From Bacteroidota bacterium (GTDB lineage: Bacteria > Bacteroidota > Bacteroidia > Bacteroidales > VadinHA17), in contig JAAYDB010000090.1 of NCBI GenBank assembly GCA_012729475.1, positions 1 through 58,864 of the forward strand: a stretch of DNA of 58,864 nt, read 5' to 3'. The position numbers and the translations under genes are program-made. How positions within the stretch are numbered: position 1 is the first letter of the stretch; each line of letters starts with the position of its first letter. Positions 36,616-46,319 of the stretch are shown here, one piece after another. The notes beneath the pieces are model-generated. The model saw only the letters and a program-made list of their open reading frames with translations, searched no databases and had not been told where the DNA came from.

Positions 36616-37317
36616 CTATTTAATACTGAAAACACTGTCATCAATAGGTATATCTACTTCTACACTTGTGTAAGAAGTGATGACATCCATGCCACTCATT
36701 GAAGTACTTGTCTTCATAGGTAATACTATGCCACTAATATTTTTGTAGTCAGACGGATACGATTCTACGGACATATTAACTCCTCCCTGATTGATATCAG
36801 CAATTTGTTTGATCAGGTAAAAAGACGATTTGTCTATGAATAAAGTGGCACTTAAACCTCCTTCAAGAGATGCTTTGACTTTATATGCCGGTTTCCCGTT
36901 AACATTTTCTTCTCCCAACAGAGATAATTGTCCGTTTTTCAAATATTTATCCAGAGTGTTTTGAAAAACATTACTGTTCTGAAGCTGTGCTACCTGATCA
37001 GGACTGAGCTCAACAGGTTCTGATGAACCCATCATTGAATTAACAATATATCCTTTTTTCCCGTCAAAAACCTGGATATTTTCCTGTCCATCCATACTGG
37101 TGACTGTCTTGATCTTATTAGGGTTTTTCATCCACATTTCGACCGGAAGATCCATTCCCATAATAGACACCTTCCCGGTTATTTTAATGGTCTTGAATGA
37201 GGATATTTTATCAAGTTTATTTGCTACAGTATATTTTACCACAATTTCTTCAATTGTCTGGGCATAGGCTGTAGTAATGGCAATGAGTGCCACAAGTGTC
37301 ATAATCAGCTTTTTCAT
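36616..37317 (-). CDS. LolA-like outer-membrane lipoprotein-sorting family protein
   Basis: 233 residues with a Sec signal (MKKLIMTLVALIAITTAYAQ, cut after AYA). A beta-rich body with GKVSIMGMDLPVEMWMKNPNK, DGKKGYIVN, LLGEENVNGKPAYKV, LFIDKSSFYLIKQ and a final 'GIVLPMKTSTSMSG', fitting the LolA/LolB-like family of Bacteroidota. It may carry lipids or lipoproteins across the periplasm; a true LolA function is not shown. It follows kdsA by 19 bases on the same strand, which suggests cell-envelope co-expression. Confidence 0.85.
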   Translation of the reverse strand: MKKLIMTLVALIAITTAYAQTIEEIVVKYTVANKLDKISSFKTIKITGKVSIMGMDLPVEMWMKNPNKIKTVTSMDGQENIQVFDGKKGYIVNSMMGSSEPVELSPDQVAQLQNSNVFQNTLDKYLKNGQLSLLGEENVNGKPAYKVKASLEGGLSATLFIDKSSFYLIKQIADINQGGVNMSVESYPSDYKNISGIVLPMKTSTSMSGMDVITSYTSVEVDIPIDDSVFSIK

Positions 37318-37336
37318 TGATTTTCAGATTGTGATT

Positions 37337-38170
37337 TTAAATACTAAAATTATTTATGGTTGTTCTTAATGCAACGAGTTTTTTTAAAAGATTCTCTGTC
37401 TCCGAGAGCTTAAGCATGTTTGCTCCATCCGATTTTGCTGTGGAAGGATCAGGATGTGTTTCCATAAAAATACCATCTGCTCCGACACTGATAGCCGCTT
37501 TCCCGATCGTTTCAATCATGGCCGGGATTCCTCCGGAAACTCCTGTGTCCTGATTGGGTTGTTGCAGGGAATGAGTAATATCCATTATGACCGGAACTCC
37601 TGTTTCCTGCATTAAAGGAATATTCCGGAAATCTACAACAATATCCTGGTATCCAAACATATTACCTCTGTCCGTCAGCAGTATGTTATTGTTTCCTGAA
37701 TCCCTTACTTTTTCAACTGCAAATCTCATGGACGGCCCTGAGACAAACTGCCCCTTTTTTATATTTATCCATTTACCTGTTTTGGCTGCTGCAACAAGCA
37801 GGTCTGTTTGTCTGCAAAGAAAGGCAGGTATCTGAAGAACGTCAGTATAACGTGCTGCTGTTATAGCTTCTTCCGGGCTATGAATATCGGTAATGACAGG
37901 AACAGAAAAATGTTCCCTTACCAATGACAGTATTTCAAGGGCTTGGATATCACCTATGCCAGAAAAAGAATCAAGCCGCGACCTGTTTGCCTTTCTGTAA
38001 GATGATTTGAAAATGAAGGGTATTTTGTATTTATCTGTTATTTTTTTGAGATGATCAGCTGTCTCAAATACAATATCCTTACTTTCTACAACGCACGGGC
38101 CTGCTATCAGTAGAAAATTATTACTTTTTCTGTGCTGTAAACCGGGAATATTTATTTCTGTCCTTTCCAT
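37337..38170 (-). CDS. kdsA: 3-deoxy-8-phosphooctulonate synthase
   Basis: Condenses PEP with arabinose 5-phosphate to Kdo-8-phosphate for LPS core. 277 residues with LLIAGPCVVES, FIFKSSYRKANRSR, VPVITDIHSPEE, QIPAFLCRQTDL, NIKKGQF and LTDRGNMFGY, the classic KdsA signatures rather than DAHP synthase. The presence of Kdo synthesis supports a Gram-negative LPS-bearing host. It is followed by the LolA-like gene 19 bases downstream. Confidence 0.96.
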   Translation of the reverse strand: MERTEINIPGLQHRKSNNFLLIAGPCVVESKDIVFETADHLKKITDKYKIPFIFKSSYRKANRSRLDSFSGIGDIQALEILSLVREHFSVPVITDIHSPEEAITAARYTDVLQIPAFLCRQTDLLVAAAKTGKWINIKKGQFVSGPSMRFAVEKVRDSGNNNILLTDRGNMFGYQDIVVDFRNIPLMQETGVPVIMDITHSLQQPNQDTGVSGGIPAMIETIGKAAISVGADGIFMETHPDPSTAKSDGANMLKLSETENLLKKLVALRTTINNFSI

Positions 38171-38347
38171 TTGAACGTAAATATAAAAATAAAATTCATT
38201 GATTAATAAAATCTATTGTATCATAATAATTTTGTCAGTAATCGCAATCTTGTTAAGCCGCTTCCCATACAAAAAATAATTCAGGGAGTGGGCCTGAAAA
38301 CAGTTTCTGATATTATCCTCTTCGATAATAATTTAATGTGTATTATA

Positions 38348-39646
38348 TTAAAGGTAATTATAAAAATCAGTCCATATTTTCCCTAGCCTTTTTTTTATCT
38401 CTTCTTCTTTTTGATTTTTCCCGGGCTCGTAAAAGATTGTACCCTTTATCTCATCCGGCAGATAATTATCCTGAATAAAATTTCCGGAGTAGTCATGTGC
38501 ATATTTATATCCTTTACTGTATCCCAGTTCTTTCATAAGTGAAGTTGGGGCATTTCTCAGGTGAAGAGGCACCGGCAGGTCACCTTTTTCCCTGACAGCA
38601 CCGGAAGCAGCTTCAATAGCTGTGTATGCTGTATTACTCTTAGGCGATGAGGCTAGATATATCGTCGCTTCAGAGAGAATTATGCGTGATTCCGGCCAGC
38701 CAATCATATTAACGGACTGGAAACATGTCTGGGCCATCAGCAGAGCGTTAGGATTGGCAAGACCAATATCTTCTGCAGCCAGTATAACCATTCTTCTGGC
38801 AATAAATTTCGGATCTTCTCCTGCTTCCGTCATACGAGCCAGCCAGTAAAGGGCAGCATTTGGGTCACTTCCCCTGACTGATTTGATAAACGCAGAAATA
38901 ATATCATGATGCTGCTCACCCTTTTTATCATACATTGAAATGTTTTTCTGTACATGGGCCAGAACCTTTTCATTTGTAATAACAATTTCTTCCTCTTTGC
39001 CATACAAATCAGCTTCCGATACTACAACAAGTTCAAGTGCATTGTACATTTTTCTGGCATCTCCTCCTGACACCCTGATTAAAGCTTCATAATCTTCAAT
39101 TTTGATATTGTATTCAGCAAGGTATGTATCTTTTTTCAGAGCTCTGTTGAGCAATTCCACCAGTTCTGATTTGCCGAGAGGATTGAGGGTATAAACCTGG
39201 CAACGTGACAGGAGAGGGGATATTACCTCAAATGAGGGATTCTCAGTTGTTGCCCCGATAAGTGTGATGATGCCTTTTTCAACAGCACTCAGAAGCGAGT
39301 CCTGCTGAGATTTATTAAAGCGATGTATCTCATCAATGAATAACACCGGATTAGGCATATTGAAATATTGCTGTTTCTTTGCTTTTTCAATAGTCTCCCG
39401 TACTTCCCTTACTCCAGAATGAACTGCACTGAGATGAAAAAAAGGCCTTTTGAGCGTGTTAGAAACAATATAAGCCAGAGTCGTTTTCCCCACTCCGGGA
39501 GGCCCCCACAGAATAAAAGAAGGTATATTACCTGACTCCAGCGATTTCCTCAGTATACCATTCCTGCCCACAAGATGATCCTGTCCACAGTATTCATCAA
39601 GATCTTTTGGCCTCAGCCTGTCAGCCAGTGGTTGGTTGGTTAGCAT
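38348..39646 (-). CDS. rarA: Replication-associated recombination protein A (RarA/MgsA)
   Basis: 432-residue AAA+ ATPase related to clamp loaders, acting at stalled forks. Walker A GPPGVGKTTLA near residue 48, Walker B VLFIDEIHRF near 102, sensor 1 in GATTENPSFEV, and the C-terminal tetramerisation domain with YWLARMTEAGEDPKFIARR and AYTAIEAA. It ends with the typical KGYKYAHDY segment. Monocistronic, with 177 bases before kdsA. The 348-base gap upstream (39647-39994) is AT-rich, without an ORF or a clear TAnnTTTG element. Confidence 0.96.
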   Translation of the reverse strand: MLTNQPLADRLRPKDLDEYCGQDHLVGRNGILRKSLESGNIPSFILWGPPGVGKTTLAYIVSNTLKRPFFHLSAVHSGVREVRETIEKAKKQQYFNMPNPVLFIDEIHRFNKSQQDSLLSAVEKGIITLIGATTENPSFEVISPLLSRCQVYTLNPLGKSELVELLNRALKKDTYLAEYNIKIEDYEALIRVSGGDARKMYNALELVVVSEADLYGKEEEIVITNEKVLAHVQKNISMYDKKGEQHHDIISAFIKSVRGSDPNAALYWLARMTEAGEDPKFIARRMVILAAEDIGLANPNALLMAQTCFQSVNMIGWPESRIILSEATIYLASSPKSNTAYTAIEAASGAVREKGDLPVPLHLRNAPTSLMKELGYSKGYKYAHDYSGNFIQDNYLPDEIKGTIFYEPGKNQKEEEIKKRLGKIWTDFYNYL

Positions 39647-39994
39647 ATTTTATGATATGTAACGGTAAAAATAATAAAATAAATGTTGTGAGACCGGCTT
39701 TTATATCCAACTGAAGCCAGTACATGTTTTATCCTGTAATAGCAATATCAAGTTTTTTCCTGTTTAACCGATCTGATAATCAGGTTTGTAAATGCACAAC
39801 CCCATTGTGTTTAAGTGAGCCTGCATTAACTCATTGTGGCTAGTTGATATTTTTTGTTGTTAAATAATTTTTACTAAATTGCTTCCAATTTATTTCACTT
39901 AAAGAAATAAATTAATACTTTTATCACTTGAATAAGAGTTATTAAGGAATTTTTACAAATTCTGATATTTGAATATTCAGATAGTAATTCAGTT

Positions 39995-41146
39995 ATGAAA
40001 AAACCTCTGCTTATCGTAGTTATTATTCTGGCAGTGCTTCTTGCACTACCGGTAATCAATCTTCTCCGCTGGACTTTTCAGACAAAAAAGCCTATGGGCA
40101 TAATAATTGTTGATAAGACAGTTCCGACACTTGAACGTGAAAAACACAAATCTTTCAACTGGATTATAACAAATGACCGTTTTGTGAAAAAAGAAAATGG
40201 TAAATCCTTTTCTTATAAAAAGGATTATTACGGATTTGTCCCGACCAGGCCTTTGAAAGAGCGAAAATGGGATAGGAATGAATACAGACTTGCAGACCTT
40301 GCTGTTCTGCCGGAAGAAGCCGATGCATTATATATTACAGATACATACGGAGTCTTTTTTAATGACTGGTATCAGGGGATAAATAAAAGTCGCAGAACAA
40401 GAAAACTGTATGGTGGCCTAAATAACAATGATAACTTGTTGATAAAAGAAATGAAGGACAGAAATAAACTGGTAGTCCTCGAATATAATTGTTTCGATTA
40501 TCCAACAGCAGAATATGAATCCTTCCGTATCCAGGAAAGACTCAATATTAAATTTTCAGGCTGGACAGGAAAATATTTCAGTTCTCTTGATACCACAGGC
40601 CCTGATTTTCCTATTTGGATGACAGCCATGTACCGACAGCAATATAAAAAACAATGGGACTATTCTAAAGCAGGAATTGTAATCCTGAATGAGAAGAATA
40701 TTATAGTTCTGGAAGAAGGTACACAACTGGACAAGCCACTACCAATGATAGTTACTGATTCCTCATACTGTTCAAGATGGAATCTTCCGGCTTCAGTTTC
40801 TTTTGATCAGTGGTTTGACATCATCGATCCTTACGATAATACTGTTATATCCGATTTCGTGATTGAAACAAATAGTTCAGGAAATGAATTACTTAATGAA
40901 TTCGGTCTTGATAATACATTTCCAGCAGTAATCAGAGAACCAGTTGAAGGTAAAACATATTATTTTTCAGGTGATTTTGCCAGTACAAATATACCTGTCT
41001 GGACATCAAGATTTGTGGGAATAGAAAAAATAAAGGGACTTTTCTATTCTAAGGATACTGAAGCTACAGGAAGATTCTTCTGGCTTTATTACAAACCATT
41101 GATAAAAGGTATCTTTAATGATTATTATGAAACACTCAATATCTAG
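39995..41146 (+). CDS. Unknown single-helix membrane-anchored protein
   Basis: 383 residues that I do not recognise. The N-terminus is a signal anchor (MKKPLLIVVIILAVLLALPV, then an INLLRWTF basic-aromatic region), so the body is extracytoplasmic. It is rich in Trp, Tyr and Lys, with segments such as 'FNWIITNDRF', 'ADALYITDTYGVFF', 'NLLIKEMKDRNKLVVLEYNCFDYP' and 'YYFSGDFASTNIPVW'. The alternating strand/helix pattern around 105-185, with a conserved-looking DTYG, recalls class I glutamine amidotransferase-like folds, a weak guess. It stands alone and ends in a good terminator. Confidence 0.7.
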   Translation: MKKPLLIVVIILAVLLALPVINLLRWTFQTKKPMGIIIVDKTVPTLEREKHKSFNWIITNDRFVKKENGKSFSYKKDYYGFVPTRPLKERKWDRNEYRLADLAVLPEEADALYITDTYGVFFNDWYQGINKSRRTRKLYGGLNNNDNLLIKEMKDRNKLVVLEYNCFDYPTAEYESFRIQERLNIKFSGWTGKYFSSLDTTGPDFPIWMTAMYRQQYKKQWDYSKAGIVILNEKNIIVLEEGTQLDKPLPMIVTDSSYCSRWNLPASVSFDQWFDIIDPYDNTVISDFVIETNSSGNELLNEFGLDNTFPAVIREPVEGKTYYFSGDFASTNIPVWTSRFVGIEKIKGLFYSKDTEATGRFFWLYYKPLIKGIFNDYYETLNI

Positions 41147-41171
41147 TTTTCTTCATAATACCTAAAAAAGG

Positions 41172-41207
41172 AAGTACAGATAATTATTGCTATCTGTACT
41201 TTTTTTT
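41172..41207 (+). terminator. Intrinsic terminator of the unknown anchored-protein gene
   Basis: AAGTACAGATA, 8-base loop, TATCTGTACTT then a run of eight T. A perfect 11-base stem 25 bases after the stop codon. Confidence 0.88.
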
Positions 41208-41250
41208 ATTCTATTAAATAGTATTGTTCAAATAATATTTAAATAATCGT

Positions 41251-42021
41251 ATGAAAATATCAATCGTCCAGCCTGATACTGTTTGGGAATCGAAGCAAAA
41301 AAATTTCAAACGTTTGGAACACTTAATTGATAGACTTGATACGGATACCCAAATAATTATCCTCCCTGAAATGTTCAGTACAGGATTCTCAATGAATGCC
41401 AGAGCATTAAGCGAATCTCCCGGTGGAGAAACATCAGAATGGATGACTCATATAGCCGTAAAAAGAAAGGCAGGAATATGTGGTAGTTATATCGTTTCTC
41501 ATGACGGCCTTTACTATAACAGATGGGTATTCATTTCACCTGAAAAACAATTATGGTACTATGATAAACGACACCTGTTTTCTCCTGCAGGCGAGAATGA
41601 TTTTTTCAATCCGGGTAATAGTCGTATTACATTCAAATTCAGAGATGTAAAAATATTTCCATCTGTTTGCTATGATCTGAGGTTCCCTGTATGGAGCAGA
41701 AATACAGACAGCTACGATTTGCTAATTAATTCAGCTAACTGGCCGGCTGCCAGAAGAGATGTATGGATGACCTTGCTCAGAGCCAGAGCTATGGAAAACC
41801 AGTGTTATGTGGCTGGTGCAAACAGAACAGGAGTGGATGGTAATGGTTACATATACTCCGGAGAATCGTTAATAGTAAATCCTTATGGAAATATTACTGC
41901 TCTGGCTCCTGCCGAAAGTGAAACTTCAATATCTGCTGATATATCAAAAGAAGAACTTCTTTTATTCCGTAAAAAATTCCCCGTCTTAAAAGATGTTGAC
42001 AGCTTTACTTTGAATACCTGA
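41251..42021 (+). CDS. Nitrilase-superfamily omega-amidase-like hydrolase
   Basis: 256 residues, cytosolic. The catalytic triad is Glu40 (IILPEMFSTGFS), Lys106 (WYYDKRHLF) and Cys140 (FPSVCYDLRFPVW), in the YafV/Nit2-like subgroup. The family hydrolyses alpha-ketoglutaramate or alpha-ketosuccinamate, a metabolite-repair role. GNGYIYSGESLIVNPYG near the C-terminus is also typical. It lies alone between the unknown anchored-protein gene and a convergent dehydrogenase gene. Confidence 0.9.
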   Translation: MKISIVQPDTVWESKQKNFKRLEHLIDRLDTDTQIIILPEMFSTGFSMNARALSESPGGETSEWMTHIAVKRKAGICGSYIVSHDGLYYNRWVFISPEKQLWYYDKRHLFSPAGENDFFNPGNSRITFKFRDVKIFPSVCYDLRFPVWSRNTDSYDLLINSANWPAARRDVWMTLLRARAMENQCYVAGANRTGVDGNGYIYSGESLIVNPYGNITALAPAESETSISADISKEELLLFRKKFPVLKDVDSFTLNT

Positions 42022-42174
42022 AAATTGTATCAATCCTTTGTACCTTATTCCTGTATTAAAAAACTATGTTTGTCTTCAAAATGTTTTGTCATCTGACATA
42101 AACGATACAAAGTTAAGAATACTTTGCCTGGACATATAATGGGTTACATATCATGACTATATAGTAATTATTGT

Positions 42175-45111
42175 TTATTTTAATGCCTTGTAGAGTATTT
42201 CAACCGGATGTAATGGATCTCTTCCTGTACCTTCTTTAATATGATGTCGGCAACTGGTTCCCGGTGCAGCTATTATAACGTTATCTTCAGAAGCTCTTAC
42301 TTCCGGAAACAATATTAACTCCCCGATTTTATTTGAAAGTTCATAATGTTCTTTTTCATACCCAAACGAACCAGCCATTCCGCAACAACCTGAAGCTATT
42401 TCTCTAACCCTGTAGTTACGGGGTATCGACAGCATTTCAATAGTGCTTTTTGATGAGGCAACTGCTTTTTGCTGACAATGAGCATGAAGGAGAATGTCAG
42501 CTTCAGTTTCAACAAACAGATTCCTGTCTATTCTTCCGGCTTTGTATTCGTTGCTAATAAACTCATCTATTAAATAAGAATTTTTAGCAATAGTAACTGC
42601 TTCATTTTTGAGATCAGAGCCTGCAAGATCAGGATATTCATCCCTGAATCCCAGGATTGCAGATGGTTCGATGCCCAGAAGGGGGCTTTTTTCATTAATA
42701 ATAGGAGCAAGTGCTTTGATATTCTTACGAATAATTTTTGAAGCTCTTCTGATAAGACCTTTTGAAAGATAAGTTCTGGCACTTTCTCCATGCTTAACTG
42801 TAATGATCTTATAGCCTATTGAGGTTAAAAGCTTTACAGCAGCTATTCCTGTTTCCGTATCGTTATAATCGGTAAATTCATCAATAAAAAGACAAATAGT
42901 GCCAACTGGTGTATCAGGATTTAGAGAACTCAGATTATTTCTAAGCCATTTTTTAAATGTTATCTTATATAATAATGGTATTCCTCTTTGGGGAGCAAAT
43001 CCAATAATTCTCTTAATACATCCTGAAATTGTTTTATTTCTGACAAAGAAATTGAAAACTGCCGGGGCAAGAGAACCAATTTTGTTAATCTTTGATATGT
43101 AGGCAATAAGAAGTGTCCTTAAAGGTATACCATGTTTATCATACCAGTGCTGTAAAAATTCCCCCTTCATTTTTGCAATATCCACACCTGATGGACATTC
43201 AGCCTTACAGCCTTTACAAGAAAGACAAAGATCCAGTATGTCATAAATTTCCCGGTGGTTCCAGGGGTTTTCTGCTTCAGAGCTCATAAATTCCCTTAAG
43301 ATATTGGCTCTGGCCCTGGTACAATTTGACTCATCTCCTGTTGCCATAAAAGAGGGACACATTGTTCCCCCAATGATTAAGTTTTTTCTGCAATCGGCTG
43401 ATCCGTTACATCTTTCTGCAGCTCTGATAATACCACCTAATGACGAAAAATCATAAATAGTTTCAGGTTCAGGAGTTTTCATACCGGGTATGTACCTGAG
43501 AGAAGTATTCATTCTGGGAGTGTCGGTTATTTTACCCGGATTAAGCAAATTATCCGGATCCCATGTTTTTTTTATCTCTTTCAGGAAAGAATAATTCTTT
43601 TCACCGAGTATAACTGGAATAAATTCACCTCTTAGTCTTCCATCTCCGTGTTCTCCACTCATCGATCCCCTGTATTTTTTTACCAGCCTGGCCGTTTCCA
43701 TACCAATAGTGCGGAATAGTTCTGCGTCAGCCGGATCTTTTAAGTTAAGGACAGGCCTAATGTGTAATTCACCAGTTCCAATATGTGCATGATACACTAC
43801 TTCTTTTCCGTACCGGGAGAGCATTTCCTCAAAATCTGCAATATAATCAGGTAACTGCTCCACATTGACTGCAGTGTCTTCAATTAGAGAAACAGGTTTG
43901 GAATCGCCGTTCATGTTAGTTAAAACACCCAGGCCTGCTTTTCTGAGAGCCCATACCTTACTGATATCCGTGCCTTTTACTGTGGGGTAGGCATAACCAT
44001 AACCTGAAGCTTTGAGATCGTGGATGAGTTCAGATATGCTTTGATCAAGTTTATCTGGATGCTCCCGCACAAATTCCACTATGACTATTGATCCGGGATT
44101 ACCTTTCAGGAAGAACCTGTTGTTTCTCTGACTGAGATTGTTTTCTGTGAGCTTAAGGATTCTGTCATCCATCATTTCCACAGCAGATGGTTTGTGCCTT
44201 AATGCTATAAGATTTACAAGAAAAGCATCATTTCTTTTTCTAAGATGAATACATACAAGAGCTTTGTGAGGAGAAGGCAATCTGACAAGATTAAGCTTAA
44301 TTTCTGTTATTATGGCCAATGTTCCTTCAGAGCCTGCAAGCATTTTACAGAAATTGAAAGGAACTCCGCTTTTTCCGGCAAAAACCTCATTATCCATCAA
44401 AAGGTCAAGTGCATACCCGGTATTTCTCCTGGGTATTTTTTTATCGGGAAATCCTTTGCTGATGATATCCCGATTGGCAGAATCTCCCAGTATATCTTTA
44501 ATTTGGCTGTATAATGATCCTTCCAGGCCGGGCAAACGGCACTTTTCTTCAAATGTGTTTTTGTTGAGCGGGCCAAATGTTACTTCACTGCCATCACTCA
44601 GGATTGTCTTCAATTCAAGGGTATGATCTCTTGTTGAACCATAGATTAATGAGTGAGAACCACAAGCATTATTCCCAACCATACCAGCTAGGTTACATCT
44701 GCTTGCAGTAGAGGTCTCCGGGCCAAAAAACAGTCCCTTATCACGAAGAAAAAGATTAAGCTCATCAAGAACAACTCCTGGTTCAACCTTTACCCACATC
44801 TCTTTTTCGTTCAGCTCTTTAATCTTGTTCATATGCCTCGATATGTCAACAATTATTCCTGAACCGACAACCTGTCCTGCCAGTGATGTTCCTCCGGCTC
44901 TCATGGTTATTCCAAGTTTATTAAGAGAAGCAAAAGCTAAGATTTTTTTTATGTCAGATACTGATTTGGGCCATGTCACAACTAAAGGCATTTCTTTATA
45001 GACAGATGCATCCGTAGCATACATAGTCCTGGTAACAAGGTCATATTTAAGATCGCCCTCCAGACTATTGCGGAGTGATTCAAATTTCATTGTATTATAA
45101 TCAGATTTCAT
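42175..45111 (-). CDS. FAD/Fe-S D-lactate dehydrogenase-type oxidoreductase
   Basis: 978-residue fusion of an FAD-linked oxidase and a GlpC-like Fe-S protein. Residues ~25-260 form the PCMH-type FAD-binding domain (MRAGGTSLAGQVVGSGIIVD, CGSHSLIYG); ~270-540 the oxidase C-terminal domain ending 'DPDNLLNPGKI' with GEHGDGRLRGE; ~575-680 a ferredoxin-like domain with CLSCKGCKAECPSG; the C-terminus has paired cysteine-rich CCG motifs (HAHCQQK; SGCCGMAGSFG). Family members oxidise D-lactate or related 2-hydroxy acids to feed quinone or flavoprotein pools. It is divergent from the acyl-phosphate cluster, with a TAAATTTG -7 match 17 bases upstream. Substrate is inferred from family. Confidence 0.88.
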   Translation of the reverse strand: MKSDYNTMKFESLRNSLEGDLKYDLVTRTMYATDASVYKEMPLVVTWPKSVSDIKKILAFASLNKLGITMRAGGTSLAGQVVGSGIIVDISRHMNKIKELNEKEMWVKVEPGVVLDELNLFLRDKGLFFGPETSTASRCNLAGMVGNNACGSHSLIYGSTRDHTLELKTILSDGSEVTFGPLNKNTFEEKCRLPGLEGSLYSQIKDILGDSANRDIISKGFPDKKIPRRNTGYALDLLMDNEVFAGKSGVPFNFCKMLAGSEGTLAIITEIKLNLVRLPSPHKALVCIHLRKRNDAFLVNLIALRHKPSAVEMMDDRILKLTENNLSQRNNRFFLKGNPGSIVIVEFVREHPDKLDQSISELIHDLKASGYGYAYPTVKGTDISKVWALRKAGLGVLTNMNGDSKPVSLIEDTAVNVEQLPDYIADFEEMLSRYGKEVVYHAHIGTGELHIRPVLNLKDPADAELFRTIGMETARLVKKYRGSMSGEHGDGRLRGEFIPVILGEKNYSFLKEIKKTWDPDNLLNPGKITDTPRMNTSLRYIPGMKTPEPETIYDFSSLGGIIRAAERCNGSADCRKNLIIGGTMCPSFMATGDESNCTRARANILREFMSSEAENPWNHREIYDILDLCLSCKGCKAECPSGVDIAKMKGEFLQHWYDKHGIPLRTLLIAYISKINKIGSLAPAVFNFFVRNKTISGCIKRIIGFAPQRGIPLLYKITFKKWLRNNLSSLNPDTPVGTICLFIDEFTDYNDTETGIAAVKLLTSIGYKIITVKHGESARTYLSKGLIRRASKIIRKNIKALAPIINEKSPLLGIEPSAILGFRDEYPDLAGSDLKNEAVTIAKNSYLIDEFISNEYKAGRIDRNLFVETEADILLHAHCQQKAVASSKSTIEMLSIPRNYRVREIASGCCGMAGSFGYEKEHYELSNKIGELILFPEVRASEDNVIIAAPGTSCRHHIKEGTGRDPLHPVEILYKALK

Positions 45112-45128
45112 AATTGAATTAAGAGCTC

Positions 45129-45136
45129 CAAATTTA
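45129..45136 (-). promoter_or_regulatory. Putative -7 element of the D-lactate dehydrogenase-type gene
   Basis: TAAATTTG on the minus strand, 17 bases before the ATG at 45111. No equally good match was seen for pta on the other side of the 170-base divergent gap. Confidence 0.45.
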
Positions 45137-45281
45137 GAAAAATGTTGGGAGCTTCGATAAAGGTTTTATGGCTTTTATCAGCAAAATCTGATAATTATCA
45201 TATTAGTGTTAATTGCTAATTAGAACTTTTTTTTCGTACATTTAACAAATTTAATTTACTATTTTAATTTATTGATATACA

Positions 45282-46301
45282 ATGGAATTATCAGATATTC
45301 TTAAAGAAAAGGCTAAAAAATTTTACAAGAAGATTGTTCTGCCTGAAAGTTATGATGAGAGAACCCTGATAGCAGCAGACACTGCAATTGCAGAGAAGAT
45401 GGCTCAGATTTTTTTAATTGGAAATGCTGAAGCTATTAAGTCTCATGCCAAGAAGTTAGGATTGAAAAATATTGATAAAGCATCAATAGTGGATCCCTCA
45501 TCAAATCCCAAAAAAGAGCATTATATTGATATGATGGTTGAACTTAGAAAAGATAAAGGATTGACCAGGCAAGAAGCAATGAAATTAATTGAAGATCCTT
45601 TGTATCTAGGTGTAATGATGATTAAGAACGGAGATGCTGATGGGGAAGTAGCAGGTGCCGACAATGCAACGAGTGATGTTTTAAGACCGGCTTTCCAGTT
45701 CATTAAGACTGCACCGGGAGTATCAGTGGTATCGGGAGCTTTTCTTATGGTTTTAAAAAACAAAAATATCGGGAAAGACGGGGTTTTATTATTTGCTGAT
45801 GGTGGCGTTCATCCCGATCCTACTGACAGAGAATTGGCCGAAATAGCTATTGTTTCAGCCCGTTCAGCCCAGCTTTTGGCAGATATGGAGCCCTGTGTAG
45901 CTCTTCTCAGTTTCTCCACAAAAGGTAGTGCAAAGCATCCTCTGGTTGATAAAGTGATCCGTGCTACCAGAATAGCTCAGGAGTTGGCTCCTGATCTTTG
46001 TATCGACGGAGAATTACAAGGTGATGCAGCGCTGGTTGAATCAGTCAGTCAGAAAAAATCACCAGGTAGTAAGGTGGCAGGAAAAGCCAATGTTCTTATA
46101 TTCCCGGACCTGAATTGTGGAAATATTGCTTATAAGCTTGTTCAGCGTCTGGCTGAAGCTGAAGCTTACGGACCAATTCTTCAGGGAATAGCAGCACCTA
46201 TCAATGATCTTTCAAGAGGGTGCACTGCAAGTGATATTGTAAGTATGATTGGTGTTACTGCTGTACAGGCATCTGACACAAAAAGAAAAATGGTTCAATA
46301 A
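45282..46301 (+). CDS. pta: Phosphate acetyltransferase
   Basis: 339-residue short-form Pta: acetyl-CoA + phosphate to acetyl phosphate. Landmarks: KIVLPESYDERTLIAA, DGEVAGADNATSDVLRPAFQ, FADGGVHPDPTDRELAEIA, LLSFSTKGSA, GELQGDAAL and ANVLIFPDLNCGNIAYK. It starts the five-gene run pta-ackA-ptb-ptb-buk (18-base gap to ackA). Paired with AckA it makes ATP by substrate-level phosphorylation, expected in fermentation. Confidence 0.96.
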   Translation: MELSDILKEKAKKFYKKIVLPESYDERTLIAADTAIAEKMAQIFLIGNAEAIKSHAKKLGLKNIDKASIVDPSSNPKKEHYIDMMVELRKDKGLTRQEAMKLIEDPLYLGVMMIKNGDADGEVAGADNATSDVLRPAFQFIKTAPGVSVVSGAFLMVLKNKNIGKDGVLLFADGGVHPDPTDRELAEIAIVSARSAQLLADMEPCVALLSFSTKGSAKHPLVDKVIRATRIAQELAPDLCIDGELQGDAALVESVSQKKSPGSKVAGKANVLIFPDLNCGNIAYKLVQRLAEAEAYGPILQGIAAPINDLSRGCTASDIVSMIGVTAVQASDTKRKMVQ

Positions 46302-46319
46302 TTAAGATAATTCATAAAA

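Noticed and set aside
42668-42690. GGTTCGA motif suggesting a tRNA T-loop
   Set aside because: Lies inside the D-lactate dehydrogenase-type coding sequence with no surrounding cloverleaf.
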